Shown here piece by piece: positions 36,816 through 46,388 of a stretch of 64,000 bases of DNA. The notes below the pieces were generated by a model that was given only the letters and a program-made list of their open reading frames with translations, had not been told where the DNA came from and made no database searches. Numbering within the stretch: position 1 is the first letter of the stretch; the number at the start of each line of letters is the position of its first letter. Position numbers and translations under genes: made by a program. The DNA is from Myxococcales bacterium (GTDB lineage Bacteria; Myxococcota_A; Polyangia; Haliangiales; Haliangiaceae): NCBI GenBank assembly GCA_016707895.1, contig JADJGV010000008.1:1-64000 (forward strand), read 5' to 3'.

Positions 36816-38591
36816 TCAGTTGTCCACCCAGGTCACCCGCGGCGCGGTGAAGTTCAGATAGAACCACCACCCGCGGGCGGCACCGTTCATGTCGCGGTCG
36901 TCTCGCGGTGAGCAGTTGCCGGTTCCGCCAGGGAGGAGCGACGAGAGTGTTCTCATTCCGAGCACCGGCAGGGTGAGGATCGTGTTGTCAGCCGTCGCCT
37001 CCGCGACGAACCCCGTCAGCAGGCCATTCACCGTGGTGGCGGCCGGGTTGCCGCTGTAGGTCGCGGCGATCCGCGCGTCGGTGAGCGTGACCGGGGTCCC
37101 GGCCAGACTGAGCGTCACGCTGACCGGCCCGGCCGAGTAGCACGGCCCGGTTGTCGACGTGATCGCGGGTGAATATGCCGGGGTCGCGGTCGTGCCAGCG
37201 ATCGGCGCGAGGCACGTGCCGGTAGCCCGGTTGGTCGCGACGGTAGGGATCATCATCGCCGCTGGTGGTGTGCGGCGACAGGTCGTCGTGGCGATCGGCG
37301 CCGAGCATCCCGGGAAGTGGATCTCAAGGGCGGGCATCGCCCCGTCGGCCTGATTGAGCGGCCGGAACACCGTCGCGATCGACAGGTCGAGATTCGTGTC
37401 TGCGTCCGTACCATCGGTCTGGATCGAGGTCTGGATCTGTCCGTTGACCGAGAACCCAAACGGGTTCGGCTCCGTGACGTCGTTGCAGCCGATCAGCGAC
37501 ACGAACACGTGCGGATCCCGCAGGTCCAGGTCGCTCATGCGGAACGCAGTCGGCACGACCGTCGTGAGCGTGCAGGTGTTGCTGCAGGCGTCGGTGTTGA
37601 TCATGTTGCCGTCGTCGCACTGCTCGCCCATCTCGACGACGCCGTTGAGACACCGCGGCGCGCAGTCGCTGTCGGTGTTGTTGTTGCCGCCGGGCAGGCA
37701 GCAGCCGTCGCCGGCGGTCATCGTGGTGATCGCCGGGAACGTGCACGCCGCGGTGCAGATGCCGGGGTTCGACAGCACGTCGCGGGTGCAAGTCATGCCG
37801 TCGCTGCAGGTGGTCGGGCAGCGGCCGGCGCCGACGGTGATGCCGGTGTCGCAGGTCTCGCCGGGGTCGACCACGCCGTTGCCGCAGGCGGGCATGGGCG
37901 GGGGGCAGTCGTTGTCGGTGGTCGACGTCGCGCCCGCCGGGCAGCAACCGTCGTTGTTCATCGGCGCGGTGATGGTGGTGTGGCCGCAGGCCGCCGCGCA
38001 GGTGCCGGCGCCGGTCAGCGTGTCGGTGGTGCACGCCATCAGGTCGTTGCAGGTGGCCGCGGTCGGGCACGCCCCGGTGCCGGCGACGATGCCGGTGTCG
38101 CACACCTCGCCGCTCTCGACGACCATGTTGCCGCACACCGCCGGGCAGTCGCTGTCGGTGGTGGCGTTGGCGCCGGTCGGGCAGCAGCCGTCGCCGGGGG
38201 CCGGCACGGTGATCGGCGAGTTGAGGCAAGCCGCCTGGCAGCCCGAGCCCGCCAGCACGTCGGCGGTGCACGCCACGCCGTCGTCGCAGGTCGCCGGGCA
38301 CGCACCGGTCCCCGACGCGATCCCGGTGTCGCAGACCTCGCCGAAGCCGTCGTCGACCACGCCGTTGCCGCACGTGAAGTGGCAGTCGGCGGTACAGACC
38401 GCATCGGCGACCTGGTTCTCGTCGTCGCACTCCTCGCTGCCCTCGACCGTCCCGTTGCCGCAGATCGTCGGCGTCGCGTCGATCGGCGGTGGCGCGGCGT
38501 CCTCGGCTGGCGGCTTGAGGTTGTCGCCGCAGGCGGCGGTGAGCGTGAGCGCGAAGGCGGCGAGGCCACCGAGGTTGCGAATGAAGGCCAT
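36816..38591 (-). CDS. Myxobacterial cysteine-rich repeat lipoprotein
   Basis: A 591-residue lipoprotein (lipobox TAAC). Residues about 44-345 contain Cys-rich repeats opening CGNGVVDxGExCDTG and closing xTDSDC, each with a central GDGCCP and CTxD block; the last ends with DDGNMINTDACSNTC, the DUF4215 signature. The C-terminal 240 residues are a beta-rich domain (PVSVTLSLAGTPVTLTDARIAATYSG). Such proteins are surface or secreted adhesin-like proteins of myxobacteria. GGGGGA at 38601-38606 supports ATG 38591. Confidence 0.85.
   Translation of the reverse strand: MAFIRNLGGLAAFALTLTAACGDNLKPPAEDAAPPPIDATPTICGNGTVEGSEECDDENQVADAVCTADCHFTCGNGVVDDGFGEVCDTGIASGTGACPATCDDGVACTADVLAGSGCQAACLNSPITVPAPGDGCCPTGANATTDSDCPAVCGNMVVESGEVCDTGIVAGTGACPTAATCNDLMACTTDTLTGAGTCAAACGHTTITAPMNNDGCCPAGATSTTDNDCPPPMPACGNGVVDPGETCDTGITVGAGRCPTTCSDGMTCTRDVLSNPGICTAACTFPAITTMTAGDGCCLPGGNNNTDSDCAPRCLNGVVEMGEQCDDGNMINTDACSNTCTLTTVVPTAFRMSDLDLRDPHVFVSLIGCNDVTEPNPFGFSVNGQIQTSIQTDGTDADTNLDLSIATVFRPLNQADGAMPALEIHFPGCSAPIATTTCRRTPPAAMMIPTVATNRATGTCLAPIAGTTATPAYSPAITSTTGPCYSAGPVSVTLSLAGTPVTLTDARIAATYSGNPAATTVNGLLTGFVAEATADNTILTLPVLGMRTLSSLLPGGTGNCSPRDDRDMNGAARGWWFYLNFTAPRVTWVDN
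37575..38372 (-). repeat. Coding tandem repeats in the Cys-rich lipoprotein
   Basis: Repeat-opening Cys codons begin at 38372, 38135, 37886 and 37652, giving periods of 237, 249 and 234 bases. The copies are imperfect at DNA level and degenerate in the last unit. Confidence 0.75.
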
Positions 38592-38666
38592 GTGGGCGTC
38601 TCCCCCGAGACGTTGAATTGGCGCGAGCCTACGCCCGGGCCCCGCCCGCCGACAACCGGTCGCTGA

Positions 38667-38672
38667 TAGGCT
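38667..38672 (+). promoter_or_regulatory. TAGGCT -10 box for leaderless transcript
   Basis: TAGGCT ends seven bases before ATG 38680 in the 88-base divergent gap; no ribosome site is visible. Confidence 0.4.
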
Positions 38673-38679
38673 GTCCCGA

Positions 38680-40911
38680 ATGCGTGCGCGGGATCGCTCG
38701 CCCCGGAACTGGCCGCTCTTCGTCGCGGCCGCGCTGGCGATCACCCTCACGGTGGGAGCGCTCGGGCATCGCCGCGCGTATCAGCTGCCCGGGCTCGACG
38801 GGATCGAGCAGCGCACGCTCGACTGGCGGTTCCGCACGCGCGGGCCGCGGCCGCTGCGCGACGCCCGGATCGTGATCGTCGGCATCGACGACGACACCCG
38901 GCGCCTCGCCGGCGACGTGATCCAGACCCGCCACGGCTGGGCCCGGCTGATCCGCGCGCTGGCCGCGACCAAGCCCGAGGCGATCGCGCTCGATCTGTTC
39001 TTCTCGTCGCCCGAGTACCTGCTGCCGGCGCCGCTGGCCGCCGAGGTCGAGGCCGCCTACGCCACCGCCAAGGCCGACCCGACGCCGCCCCCGGCGCTGG
39101 CCGCGGCCACCCAGGCGCTGGCCGCGGTGGTGACCGCGCTGCACGGCGACGACGATCTGGCGGCGGCGATCGCCGAGGCCAAGGTGGTCGTGCTGGGCGC
39201 GATGTTCCGGCTGATCCGCAGCGACGCCGATCGCCCCGCGACCGCGCCGCCCGAGCCGCGCGGCCTGGCCAAGGCCCAGCTCGGCGAGTCGGTGGGCGGC
39301 GCCGCCACCGTGCCCAGCGCCTACGCGGTGTCCTACACGCTGCCGGCCCTGGCCGACGGCGCGATCGCCGGCGGGGCGGTCAACAACTTCCGCGACGAGG
39401 ACGGCGTCACGCGGCGGATGCCGCTGGTGATCGAGTTCGGCGGCCGCTACTACCAGTCGCTGGGGCTGACGCTGGCCGGGCTGGCCACCCAGCAGCCGAC
39501 CCGCTTCGTCGCGGCCCGCCGCGAGGTCAGGCTGGGCGAGCGCTCGCTGCCGACCACCGCGCGGCTCGACTTCCCCGGTCGGCCGTTCCCGCGGGTGTCG
39601 GCGGCGGCCATCCTCGACGGCCGGGTCGGCGCCGCCGAGCTCGAGGGCAAGATCCTGATCGTCGGCATGACCTACGCGGCGTTCGACAAGGTGTCGACGC
39701 CGTTCGATCCCACCGCCGACGGCGTCGAGCTGCACGCGACCTTGCTCCACAACCTGCTGTACGACGAGCTCCTGCGCGACGCCGGCACGCCGGCGCAGGC
39801 GCTGGCGCTGATCGCGTTCGCCGCGCTGGCGATCGCGCTGCAGGCCCGCCGGCTGCGCCGCCGGCTGTGGCTGCCGCTGGTGATCGCGGTGGCGGCGATC
39901 GCCGGCTGGGTGGCGGTCGGCCAGGCGCTGTTCGCGCGCGGGATCGTGCTCGAGCTGGTGGCGCCGGCGGCGATGTTCGCGCTGACGATGCTGGGCGCCA
40001 CCGTCGCGACGCTGGCCACCGAGGGCCGGGAGAAGGCGCACCTGCGCGCGGCGTTCGCGCAGTACGTGTCGAAGTCGCTGGTCGAGCGGATCGTCGCCAA
40101 CCCGGCGTCGGCCCGGCTGGGCGGCGAGCGGCGCGAGATGACGGTGCTGTTCTCGGACATCCGCGGCTTCTCGCGGATCGCCGAGAGCCTGCCACCCGAG
40201 CAGCTGGCCGACTTCCTGAACGAGTACCTGACGCCGATGACCGCGATCGTGCTCGAGCGCGACGGCACGCTCGACAAGTACATCGGCGACGCGGTGATGG
40301 CGATGTGGAACGCGCCGGTCGCCGTCGGCGACCACGCCGCCCGCGCGTGCGGCGCGGCGCTGGCGATGCAGGCCGCGCTGGGGCCGCTCAACAAGGCGTG
40401 GGCGGCGCGCGGCAGGCCCGAGGTGCACATCGGCGTCGGCGTCAACACCGGGCCGATGTCGGTCGGCAACATGGGCAGCGAGGCCCGGTTCGACTACACC
40501 GTGCTCGGCGACGCGGTGAACCTGGCGGCCCGGCTCGAGCCGCTGACCAAGGAGTACGGCGTCGACATCCTGTGCGGCGAGGCCACCGCCGCCGCCGCCC
40601 GCGGCTTCGTGTTCCGCGAGCTGGGCCGGGTGCGGATGAAGGGCAAGGATCAGCCGGCGCGGATCTTCGAGCTGTGCGGCCGGGCCGGCGACCGCGGCGT
40701 GCCCGAGGGCGCGGCGGTGGCGGCGTGGGAGAACGCGATGGCCGCGTACCACGAGCAGCGGTTCGGCGACGCCGCCGCCCGGTTCGCGACGATCGCCGCG
40801 GCCAACCCCGCCGACGGCGCCGCCCGGGTGCTGGCCGAGCGGGCCCGGGTGCTGGCCGACGCCCCGCCGCCGCCCGACTGGGACGGCGTCTACGAGCAGC
40901 GGTCGAAGTAG
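38680..40911 (+). CDS. CHASE2-domain adenylate/guanylate cyclase
   Basis: A 743-residue membrane signalling enzyme. Helix 1 (about 12-29) is followed by an extracytoplasmic CHASE2 sensor (about 40-360: DWRFRTRGPRP, IVIVGIDDDTRRL, IALDLFF, VDGVELHATLLHNLL), then three helices (about 370-450) and a class III cyclase domain (about 475-665). The cyclase has metal-binding Asp in VLFSDIRGFS and LDKYIGDAVMAMW, and the VGVNTGPMSVGNMG and YTVLGDAVNLAARLE motifs. A short TPR-like C-terminus follows. It makes cAMP (or cGMP) in response to an external signal. Confidence 0.9.
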   Translation: MRARDRSPRNWPLFVAAALAITLTVGALGHRRAYQLPGLDGIEQRTLDWRFRTRGPRPLRDARIVIVGIDDDTRRLAGDVIQTRHGWARLIRALAATKPEAIALDLFFSSPEYLLPAPLAAEVEAAYATAKADPTPPPALAAATQALAAVVTALHGDDDLAAAIAEAKVVVLGAMFRLIRSDADRPATAPPEPRGLAKAQLGESVGGAATVPSAYAVSYTLPALADGAIAGGAVNNFRDEDGVTRRMPLVIEFGGRYYQSLGLTLAGLATQQPTRFVAARREVRLGERSLPTTARLDFPGRPFPRVSAAAILDGRVGAAELEGKILIVGMTYAAFDKVSTPFDPTADGVELHATLLHNLLYDELLRDAGTPAQALALIAFAALAIALQARRLRRRLWLPLVIAVAAIAGWVAVGQALFARGIVLELVAPAAMFALTMLGATVATLATEGREKAHLRAAFAQYVSKSLVERIVANPASARLGGERREMTVLFSDIRGFSRIAESLPPEQLADFLNEYLTPMTAIVLERDGTLDKYIGDAVMAMWNAPVAVGDHAARACGAALAMQAALGPLNKAWAARGRPEVHIGVGVNTGPMSVGNMGSEARFDYTVLGDAVNLAARLEPLTKEYGVDILCGEATAAAARGFVFRELGRVRMKGKDQPARIFELCGRAGDRGVPEGAAVAAWENAMAAYHEQRFGDAAARFATIAAANPADGAARVLAERARVLADAPPPPDWDGVYEQRSK

Positions 40912-40945
40912 CGCCCACGTTTTGCGCGCGGCCCAGGTGACGCCG

Positions 40946-40957
40946 CGACCGCGGTCG
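40946..40957. promoter_or_regulatory. Perfect palindrome CGACCGCGGTCG
   Basis: A 12-base palindrome in the 61-base gap between the cyclase stop and the HAD start. It shares CGACC/GGTCG arms with the repeats at 363-376 and 4703-4720. Operator or terminator hairpin. Confidence 0.35.
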
Positions 40958-40972
40958 TGGAAACCTGCCCGC

Positions 40973-41854
40973 ATGACTGCTGCACGCCGCGTCGTGGTCC
41001 TGGACTTCGACGGCACGATGACCGACGCCGAGGCCGAGGGCGCGCCGTTCTTCGACGGCTACGTGGCGGATCTCGCGACCCTGACCGGCGGCGCGGCGGC
41101 GGCGGTGCGGGCCCGGGCCGAGGCGTTGCGCGACGCGATGTTCGCGAACCCGACGGCGTACGCCGCCGAGATGGGGCGCCCGCCCGAGAAGGTGGCGCCG
41201 GCGGTGGTCGATCCGTACCTGCGGATGACGCCGATCGCGCGCCAGCTGTACGACGAGCACGGCGTGCTGCTGGACGCCGGCGATCGCGACCGGGTCGGCA
41301 CGCTGCTCTACAACCGCCACTACCTGACCACCGTCGAGCACCCGGTGTTCCGCAAGGGCGCCGGCGAGCTGCTGCGCGCGCTGGGCCGGCGCGCCGACCT
41401 CGACGTCTGGGTGGTCACCAACTCGGGCACCGACCACGTCGCGTCGAAGATCGATCGGCTCGACGCGCTCGAGGGCGGCGTCGCCTGGCTGCGGCCGCGG
41501 GTCCGCGGCTTCGCCGGCAAGTTCAAGATCGATCGCGCGTGGCCCGAGGCGCCCGCCGACCTCACCCTGCCCGGCCTGGCGCGGCCGATCCTCCGCCAGC
41601 GCCACCACTACCACGGCATCCTGGCCGGGCTGTGCGGCGGCGACTTCTCGCGGGTCACCGTGATCGGCGACATCTTCGAGCTCGATCTCAGCCTGCCCGA
41701 GGCGATGGGCGCGCGGGTCGGGCTGGTCAAGGGCCCGTACACCCCCGCCTACGAGCTGGCGTACCTGCGCGAGCGGGGCCCGTGCGCGGCGATCTTCGAC
41801 GAGCTCGACGCGGTGATGGATTTCATCGACTTACCGACCGACGCCGCGGCTTGA
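40973..41854 (+). CDS. HAD-superfamily phosphatase-like protein
   Basis: A 293-residue soluble protein. The nucleophile motif DFDGTMTD (about residues 12-19) opens a Rossmann-like HAD core; VVTNSGTDH is motif II, Lys in FAGKFKIDR could be motif III, and VIGDIFELDLSLPEAMGAR is motif IV. A large helical cap is inserted after motif I. Substrate unknown. The next gene begins 32 bases downstream on the same strand, so they may be co-transcribed. Confidence 0.8.
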   Translation: MTAARRVVVLDFDGTMTDAEAEGAPFFDGYVADLATLTGGAAAAVRARAEALRDAMFANPTAYAAEMGRPPEKVAPAVVDPYLRMTPIARQLYDEHGVLLDAGDRDRVGTLLYNRHYLTTVEHPVFRKGAGELLRALGRRADLDVWVVTNSGTDHVASKIDRLDALEGGVAWLRPRVRGFAGKFKIDRAWPEAPADLTLPGLARPILRQRHHYHGILAGLCGGDFSRVTVIGDIFELDLSLPEAMGARVGLVKGPYTPAYELAYLRERGPCAAIFDELDAVMDFIDLPTDAAA

Positions 41855-41886
41855 TGCGCGCGGGCGCGGCTGGCACGCTGGCGCCG

Positions 41887-42750
<864 letters not shown>

Positions 42751-42762
42751 CCGGTTGTGAGG

Positions 42763-42768
42763 TAAGGT
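42763..42768 (+). promoter_or_regulatory. TAAGGT -10 box for leaderless transcript
   Basis: TAAGGT ends six bases before GTG 42775. The same AAGG could instead act as a weak ribosome site. Confidence 0.4.
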
Positions 42769-42774
42769 CGCGGC

Positions 42775-43602
42775 GTGAGCTACGACCGCGAGATCGAGAT
42801 CGCCAGCCAGCTCGCGCGCGAGGCCGGCGCCCTGGCGGTGGCGATCCGCGACCGCGGGCCGGCGGCGCTGGGCGTCGAGCACAAGGCCGGCGACGAGCCG
42901 GTGACCGTGGCCGACCGCGCGGCGTCGGACCTGATCGTCGCCGGGCTGCGCGCGGCATTCCCCGCCGACTGCGTGGTCAGCGAGGAGTCGGCCGACGACC
43001 TGGCGCGCCTGACCGCGCCGCGGGTCTGGTACGTCGACCCGATCGACGGCACCAAGGACTTCATCCGCGGCAGCGACGGCTTCGCGGTGATGATCGGGCT
43101 GTGCGTCGCGCAGCGCCCGATCGTCGGGGTGGTGTTCCAGCCGACCAGCGGCCGGCTGTTCGCGGCGGCGCCGGCGCGGGGCGCGTGGATGGAGCTGCCC
43201 GACGGCGCGACCACGGCGCTGACGGTGTCGACGATCGCCGACGTCGGGGCGATCCGGCTGGTGGCGTCGAAGTCGCACCGCAGCGAGGTGATCGACGAGG
43301 TCAAGAGCGCGCTCGGCATCGCCAACGAGCTGAACATCGGCTCGGTGGGCCTGAAGCTCGCGCTGATCGCGCTGGGCGAGCGCGACCTGTACGTGAACCC
43401 GTTCCCCAAGTGCAAGGCGTGGGACACCTGCGCGCCCGAGGCCATCCTCCACGCCGCCGGCGGCCGGCTGACCGACACGCTGGGCGATCCGGTGCGCTAC
43501 GACCAGGCCGACCTGTCGCGCCCGCGCGGCCTGGTGGCGTCCAACGGCCACGTCCACGCCGCCTCGCTGGCGCGGCTGGCCTCGCTGTTCCCGCGGCGTT
43601 GA
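42775..43602 (+). CDS. cysQ: CysQ/inositol monophosphatase-family phosphatase
   Basis: A 275-residue Mg-dependent, Li-sensitive type phosphatase. The metal-binding motifs are VSEES (about residues 64-68), WYVDPIDGTKDFI (about 83-95) and the C-terminal AWDTCAPEAILHAAGGRLTD. The KDF variant after the DPIDGT motif and overall similarity favour 3'(2'),5'-bisphosphate nucleotidase CysQ over inositol phosphatase. It removes PAP made in sulfate activation. GTG start. Confidence 0.8.
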   Translation: MSYDREIEIASQLAREAGALAVAIRDRGPAALGVEHKAGDEPVTVADRAASDLIVAGLRAAFPADCVVSEESADDLARLTAPRVWYVDPIDGTKDFIRGSDGFAVMIGLCVAQRPIVGVVFQPTSGRLFAAAPARGAWMELPDGATTALTVSTIADVGAIRLVASKSHRSEVIDEVKSALGIANELNIGSVGLKLALIALGERDLYVNPFPKCKAWDTCAPEAILHAAGGRLTDTLGDPVRYDQADLSRPRGLVASNGHVHAASLARLASLFPRR

Positions 43603-43669
43603 GCGATCGCCGCAGGAATCGGCGACGATCCGGGAACCAACCGCGGGGTCGCGGGTGGAACCTGGGGTG

Positions 43670-44263
43670 ATGACCGCCGAGGCGCCTGCCCGCCGCCGCG
43701 CTCGCCCCGGCGAGCTCGACGACGTGACCCTGCGGCGGGCCCAGGCCGGCGACGAGCCGGCGTTCCGGGCGCTGGTCGAGCGCTACCAGCGGCCGATCTG
43801 GGACCTGTGCTGGCGGATGACCGCGCCGGTCGGGCTGGCCGACCGCGCCGACGACCTGACCCAGGACACCTTCGTCCGGGTGTACCGGGCGCTGCCGGAG
43901 TTCGATCCCCGCGGCCCGGCCCGGCTGTCGACCTGGATCTTCACGATCGCCACGCGGCTGACGCTCAACGAGCTGCGCCGGGTGCGGCCCGAGCCGACCG
44001 ATGACGAGGCCGCGTGGGCCTCGGCGCTGCCGTCGCCGGCGCGCAGCCACGAGCGGCGTCAGGCCGGCGAGCGGATCGCCGCGGCGATCGCGACGTTGCC
44101 CGCCGGCGCCCGCGCGGTGCTGCTGCTGCGCGACGTGTTCGAGCTCGAGTACGACGAGATCGCGGCCACGCTCGCGATCGATCTGGGCACCGTGAAGTCC
44201 CGGCTGTCGCGGGCGCGCGCTGCGGTGCGCGCCCGGCTGACCGCCGAGGGAGTGACGCCATGA
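43670..44263 (+). CDS. ECF-family RNA polymerase sigma factor
   Basis: A 197-residue sigma factor from ATG 43670 (GTG 43655 is possible). Region 2 (about residues 18-90) includes RADDLTQDTFVRVYRALPEFD, and region 4 (about 130-190) includes LPAGARAVLLLRDVFELEYDEIAATLAIDLGTVKSRLSRARAAVRARL. Its stop overlaps the ATG of the next gene (ATGA), whose N-terminus looks like an anti-sigma/FecR-type membrane partner, giving an ECF-anti-sigma pair. A GGAACC hexamer upstream (43633-43638) could be part of an autoregulated promoter. Confidence 0.9.
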   Translation: MTAEAPARRRARPGELDDVTLRRAQAGDEPAFRALVERYQRPIWDLCWRMTAPVGLADRADDLTQDTFVRVYRALPEFDPRGPARLSTWIFTIATRLTLNELRRVRPEPTDDEAAWASALPSPARSHERRQAGERIAAAIATLPAGARAVLLLRDVFELEYDEIAATLAIDLGTVKSRLSRARAAVRARLTAEGVTP

Positions 44264-45717
44264 CCGACGACGACGACCGCCTCGATCTCGACGCCTGGGC
44301 CGCGCCGCCGCCGCCGGCGCGGGTCGCCGATCGCGTGCTCGACGCGGTGAGCGGCCGGGCCCGGGCGACCGCGCTCGACGGGCCGGCCGCGCCGCGCCGC
44401 CGCTGGGCCTACGCCGCGGTCGGCGGCGCGCTGGTGGCGGCCGCGGTGGCGGCGATCGCGCTGCGCCCGTCCGCGCCCCCGCCCGATCACGGCCGGATCG
44501 CGGCCACCGCGCCGACCACGGTGCGCCTGGGCCGCGACCTCGAGGCGCTGGCCGAGCCCGGCGCCGCCCTGTCCTGGACCACCGTCGACGGCGTCGCGCA
44601 GGTCGCGCACACCGCCGGCGTCGTCACCTACCGCCAGCGCGGGTCGCTGGGCCTGGTGGTCGAGACCCCCGTCGCCGCGCTCACCAGCGAGCGCGCGACC
44701 TTCCGCGTGGAGGCTCCGATGAATCGCACCGTCGCCGTGGGCGCAACCAGCGCCGCGATCGCCGCCGTCGTGGTGATCGCCGTGTACGAGGGCCGGGTGT
44801 CGGCCCAGCAGCCGGATCGTCCGGCGCAGCCGATCGCCGCCGGCGCGGAGGTGACGCTCGGCGCGCCGCCGCCGGTCGCCCCGCCGCCGGTGGTCGCGGT
44901 GGCCAAGGCCGCGGTCGACGGCGCGCGCCGGCAGCAGGTCGCCGCGGCGATCGCGCGGGCCCGCGCCACACCGCGGGTGGGTGGCGCGCCGGTCGCGCCG
45001 ATCGCGCCGGCGGCGCCGGCGGTGGCCGACCCCAGCCCCGGCGTCCTCGACAAGGACGAGATCCGGGCCGGGGTGAAGGACGTGGTGCCGATGCTGTCCG
45101 AGTGCTTCGAGGCCGAGCTCGAGCGCGACCCGTCGATCGGGCGGGTCGACGCGACCGCCCACCTCACGATCGACAGCGCCGCCGACATCGGCACGGTGGT
45201 GGCGATGCGTGACCTCGACGTCGACGGGCCGCTCGGCCAGTCGCAGGACTTCCACGATTGCATGACCGCGACGCTGGAGGCGATGGTGCTGCCGCCGATG
45301 GGCGACGGCGGCCACGTCGAGGTCACCTACCCGTTCGTGTTCGCGCAGCTCGACGAGCCCGCGCCCACGGCCACGGGGACGCCGGCGCCAGGCCCGACCG
45401 CGCCGCGCAAGCCGACGCCGGTGCGGCCGCTCAAGCCGGTGACGCCGAGCGACCCCGCCGAGCTCGCGGACCGCGCCGCCGAGGCGGCGATGAACGCCGA
45501 CTACGCCCGCGCGTTCGCGATGGCCGAGCGCGGGCTGGCGATGGCGCCGACCGGCGCGGTCCGCACCAAGCTGCTCAACACCGCCGCGATCACCGCGTGC
45601 CGGCTCAAGAACGTCGTGCGCGCGCGGCACTACTACGCGCTGGTGTCGCCGGCGACCAAGCCCGTGCTCGCCCAGTCCTGCCTGCGTGAGCTCGGCATCG
45701 ATCTGGCGGCGGAGTAG
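44260..45717 (+). CDS. FecR-like membrane protein with AgmX/PglI C-terminal domain
   Basis: 485 residues. A short cytoplasmic N-terminus with many Asp could bind the sigma factor. A transmembrane helix at about residues 49-68 precedes a periplasmic FecR-like segment (DLEALAEPGAALSW, TYRQRGSLGLVVETPVAAL). A Pro/Ala linker leads to an AgmX/PglI-type domain (about 265-360: DKDEIRAGVKDVVPMLSECFEAEL to VEVTYPFVF) and a TPR-like end. It probably acts as anti-sigma factor or signal transducer for the coupled ECF sigma factor. Confidence 0.75.
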   Translation: MTDDDDRLDLDAWAAPPPPARVADRVLDAVSGRARATALDGPAAPRRRWAYAAVGGALVAAAVAAIALRPSAPPPDHGRIAATAPTTVRLGRDLEALAEPGAALSWTTVDGVAQVAHTAGVVTYRQRGSLGLVVETPVAALTSERATFRVEAPMNRTVAVGATSAAIAAVVVIAVYEGRVSAQQPDRPAQPIAAGAEVTLGAPPPVAPPPVVAVAKAAVDGARRQQVAAAIARARATPRVGGAPVAPIAPAAPAVADPSPGVLDKDEIRAGVKDVVPMLSECFEAELERDPSIGRVDATAHLTIDSAADIGTVVAMRDLDVDGPLGQSQDFHDCMTATLEAMVLPPMGDGGHVEVTYPFVFAQLDEPAPTATGTPAPGPTAPRKPTPVRPLKPVTPSDPAELADRAAEAAMNADYARAFAMAERGLAMAPTGAVRTKLLNTAAITACRLKNVVRARHYYALVSPATKPVLAQSCLRELGIDLAAE

Positions 45718-45721
45718 CGCC

Positions 45722-46387
45722 GTGGCCGCGGCCCTGGTGGCGATCGCCGGGCCGCGCCTGGCCGCGCTGGCCGTCACGTGCGCGGGCTGCGCGCCTCGCG
45801 CCGCGGCGCCGCCGCCCGCCGCGCCGGTCGCCGTGCCTCCGGCCACGCTGACCAAGGCCGAGCTGCGCCCGGTGCTCAAGGCGGTCGTGCCCGCGCTGGC
45901 CGCCTGCGTCGGCGATGGGACCGCGGCCGGCGTCGTCGAGCTCGCGCTCACGATCACCAGCGACGCGCGCGGGACGTCGATCGTCGTCGACGACGTGCTG
46001 GTCACCGGCCCGCTGGCCGCCGCGCCCGGGTTCCGCGGGTGCGCGGCCACGACGCTGGCGGCGGCGCCGGCGCCGCGCCTCGATCGCGCGGGGCACGCGA
46101 CGGTCCGCTACCCGGTCACGTTCGACCCGCAGCCGCCCGACAACCGCGACGCCGCGATCGTCGACGCCGCCGCGCGGGCCGCTGCGGCCGGGCGGTGGGG
46201 CGAGGCGCGGGCCCAGGCCGAGGCCGGCCTGACCCGCACGTCGCTCGACGGGCCGCACCGGCGGAGGCTGATCGAGCTGGCCGGCGTGGCCGCGTGCGCG
46301 CTCGGCGATCGCGCGGCCGCGGCCCGCTACCAGGCGCTGGCCGCGCCGGCCGCCGAGGCCGCCATCGCCGCGGCGTGCGCCCGCTGA
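45722..46387 (+). CDS. Secreted AgmX-domain paralogue
   Basis: A 221-residue protein starting at GTG 45722 (an alternative GTG at 45686 overlaps the previous gene). The signal region ends near VTCAGC, a plausible lipobox. The rest repeats the end of the preceding protein: an AgmX/PglI-type domain (LTKAELRPVLKAVVPALAAC to VRYPVTF), followed by a helical TPR-like tail (AAIVDAAARAAAAGRWGEARAQAEAGL). This indicates duplication within the operon. Convergent with the kinase gene, with a single base between stop codons. Confidence 0.7.
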   Translation: MAAALVAIAGPRLAALAVTCAGCAPRAAAPPPAAPVAVPPATLTKAELRPVLKAVVPALAACVGDGTAAGVVELALTITSDARGTSIVVDDVLVTGPLAAAPGFRGCAATTLAAAPAPRLDRAGHATVRYPVTFDPQPPDNRDAAIVDAAARAAAAGRWGEARAQAEAGLTRTSLDGPHRRRLIELAGVAACALGDRAAAARYQALAAPAAEAAIAAACAR

Positions 46388-46388
46388 C

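Noticed and set aside
43633..43669. ECF-type autoregulated promoter GGAACC upstream of the sigma gene
   Set aside because: GGAACC is present but no convincing -10 at the right distance; kept only as a possibility in the gene entry.
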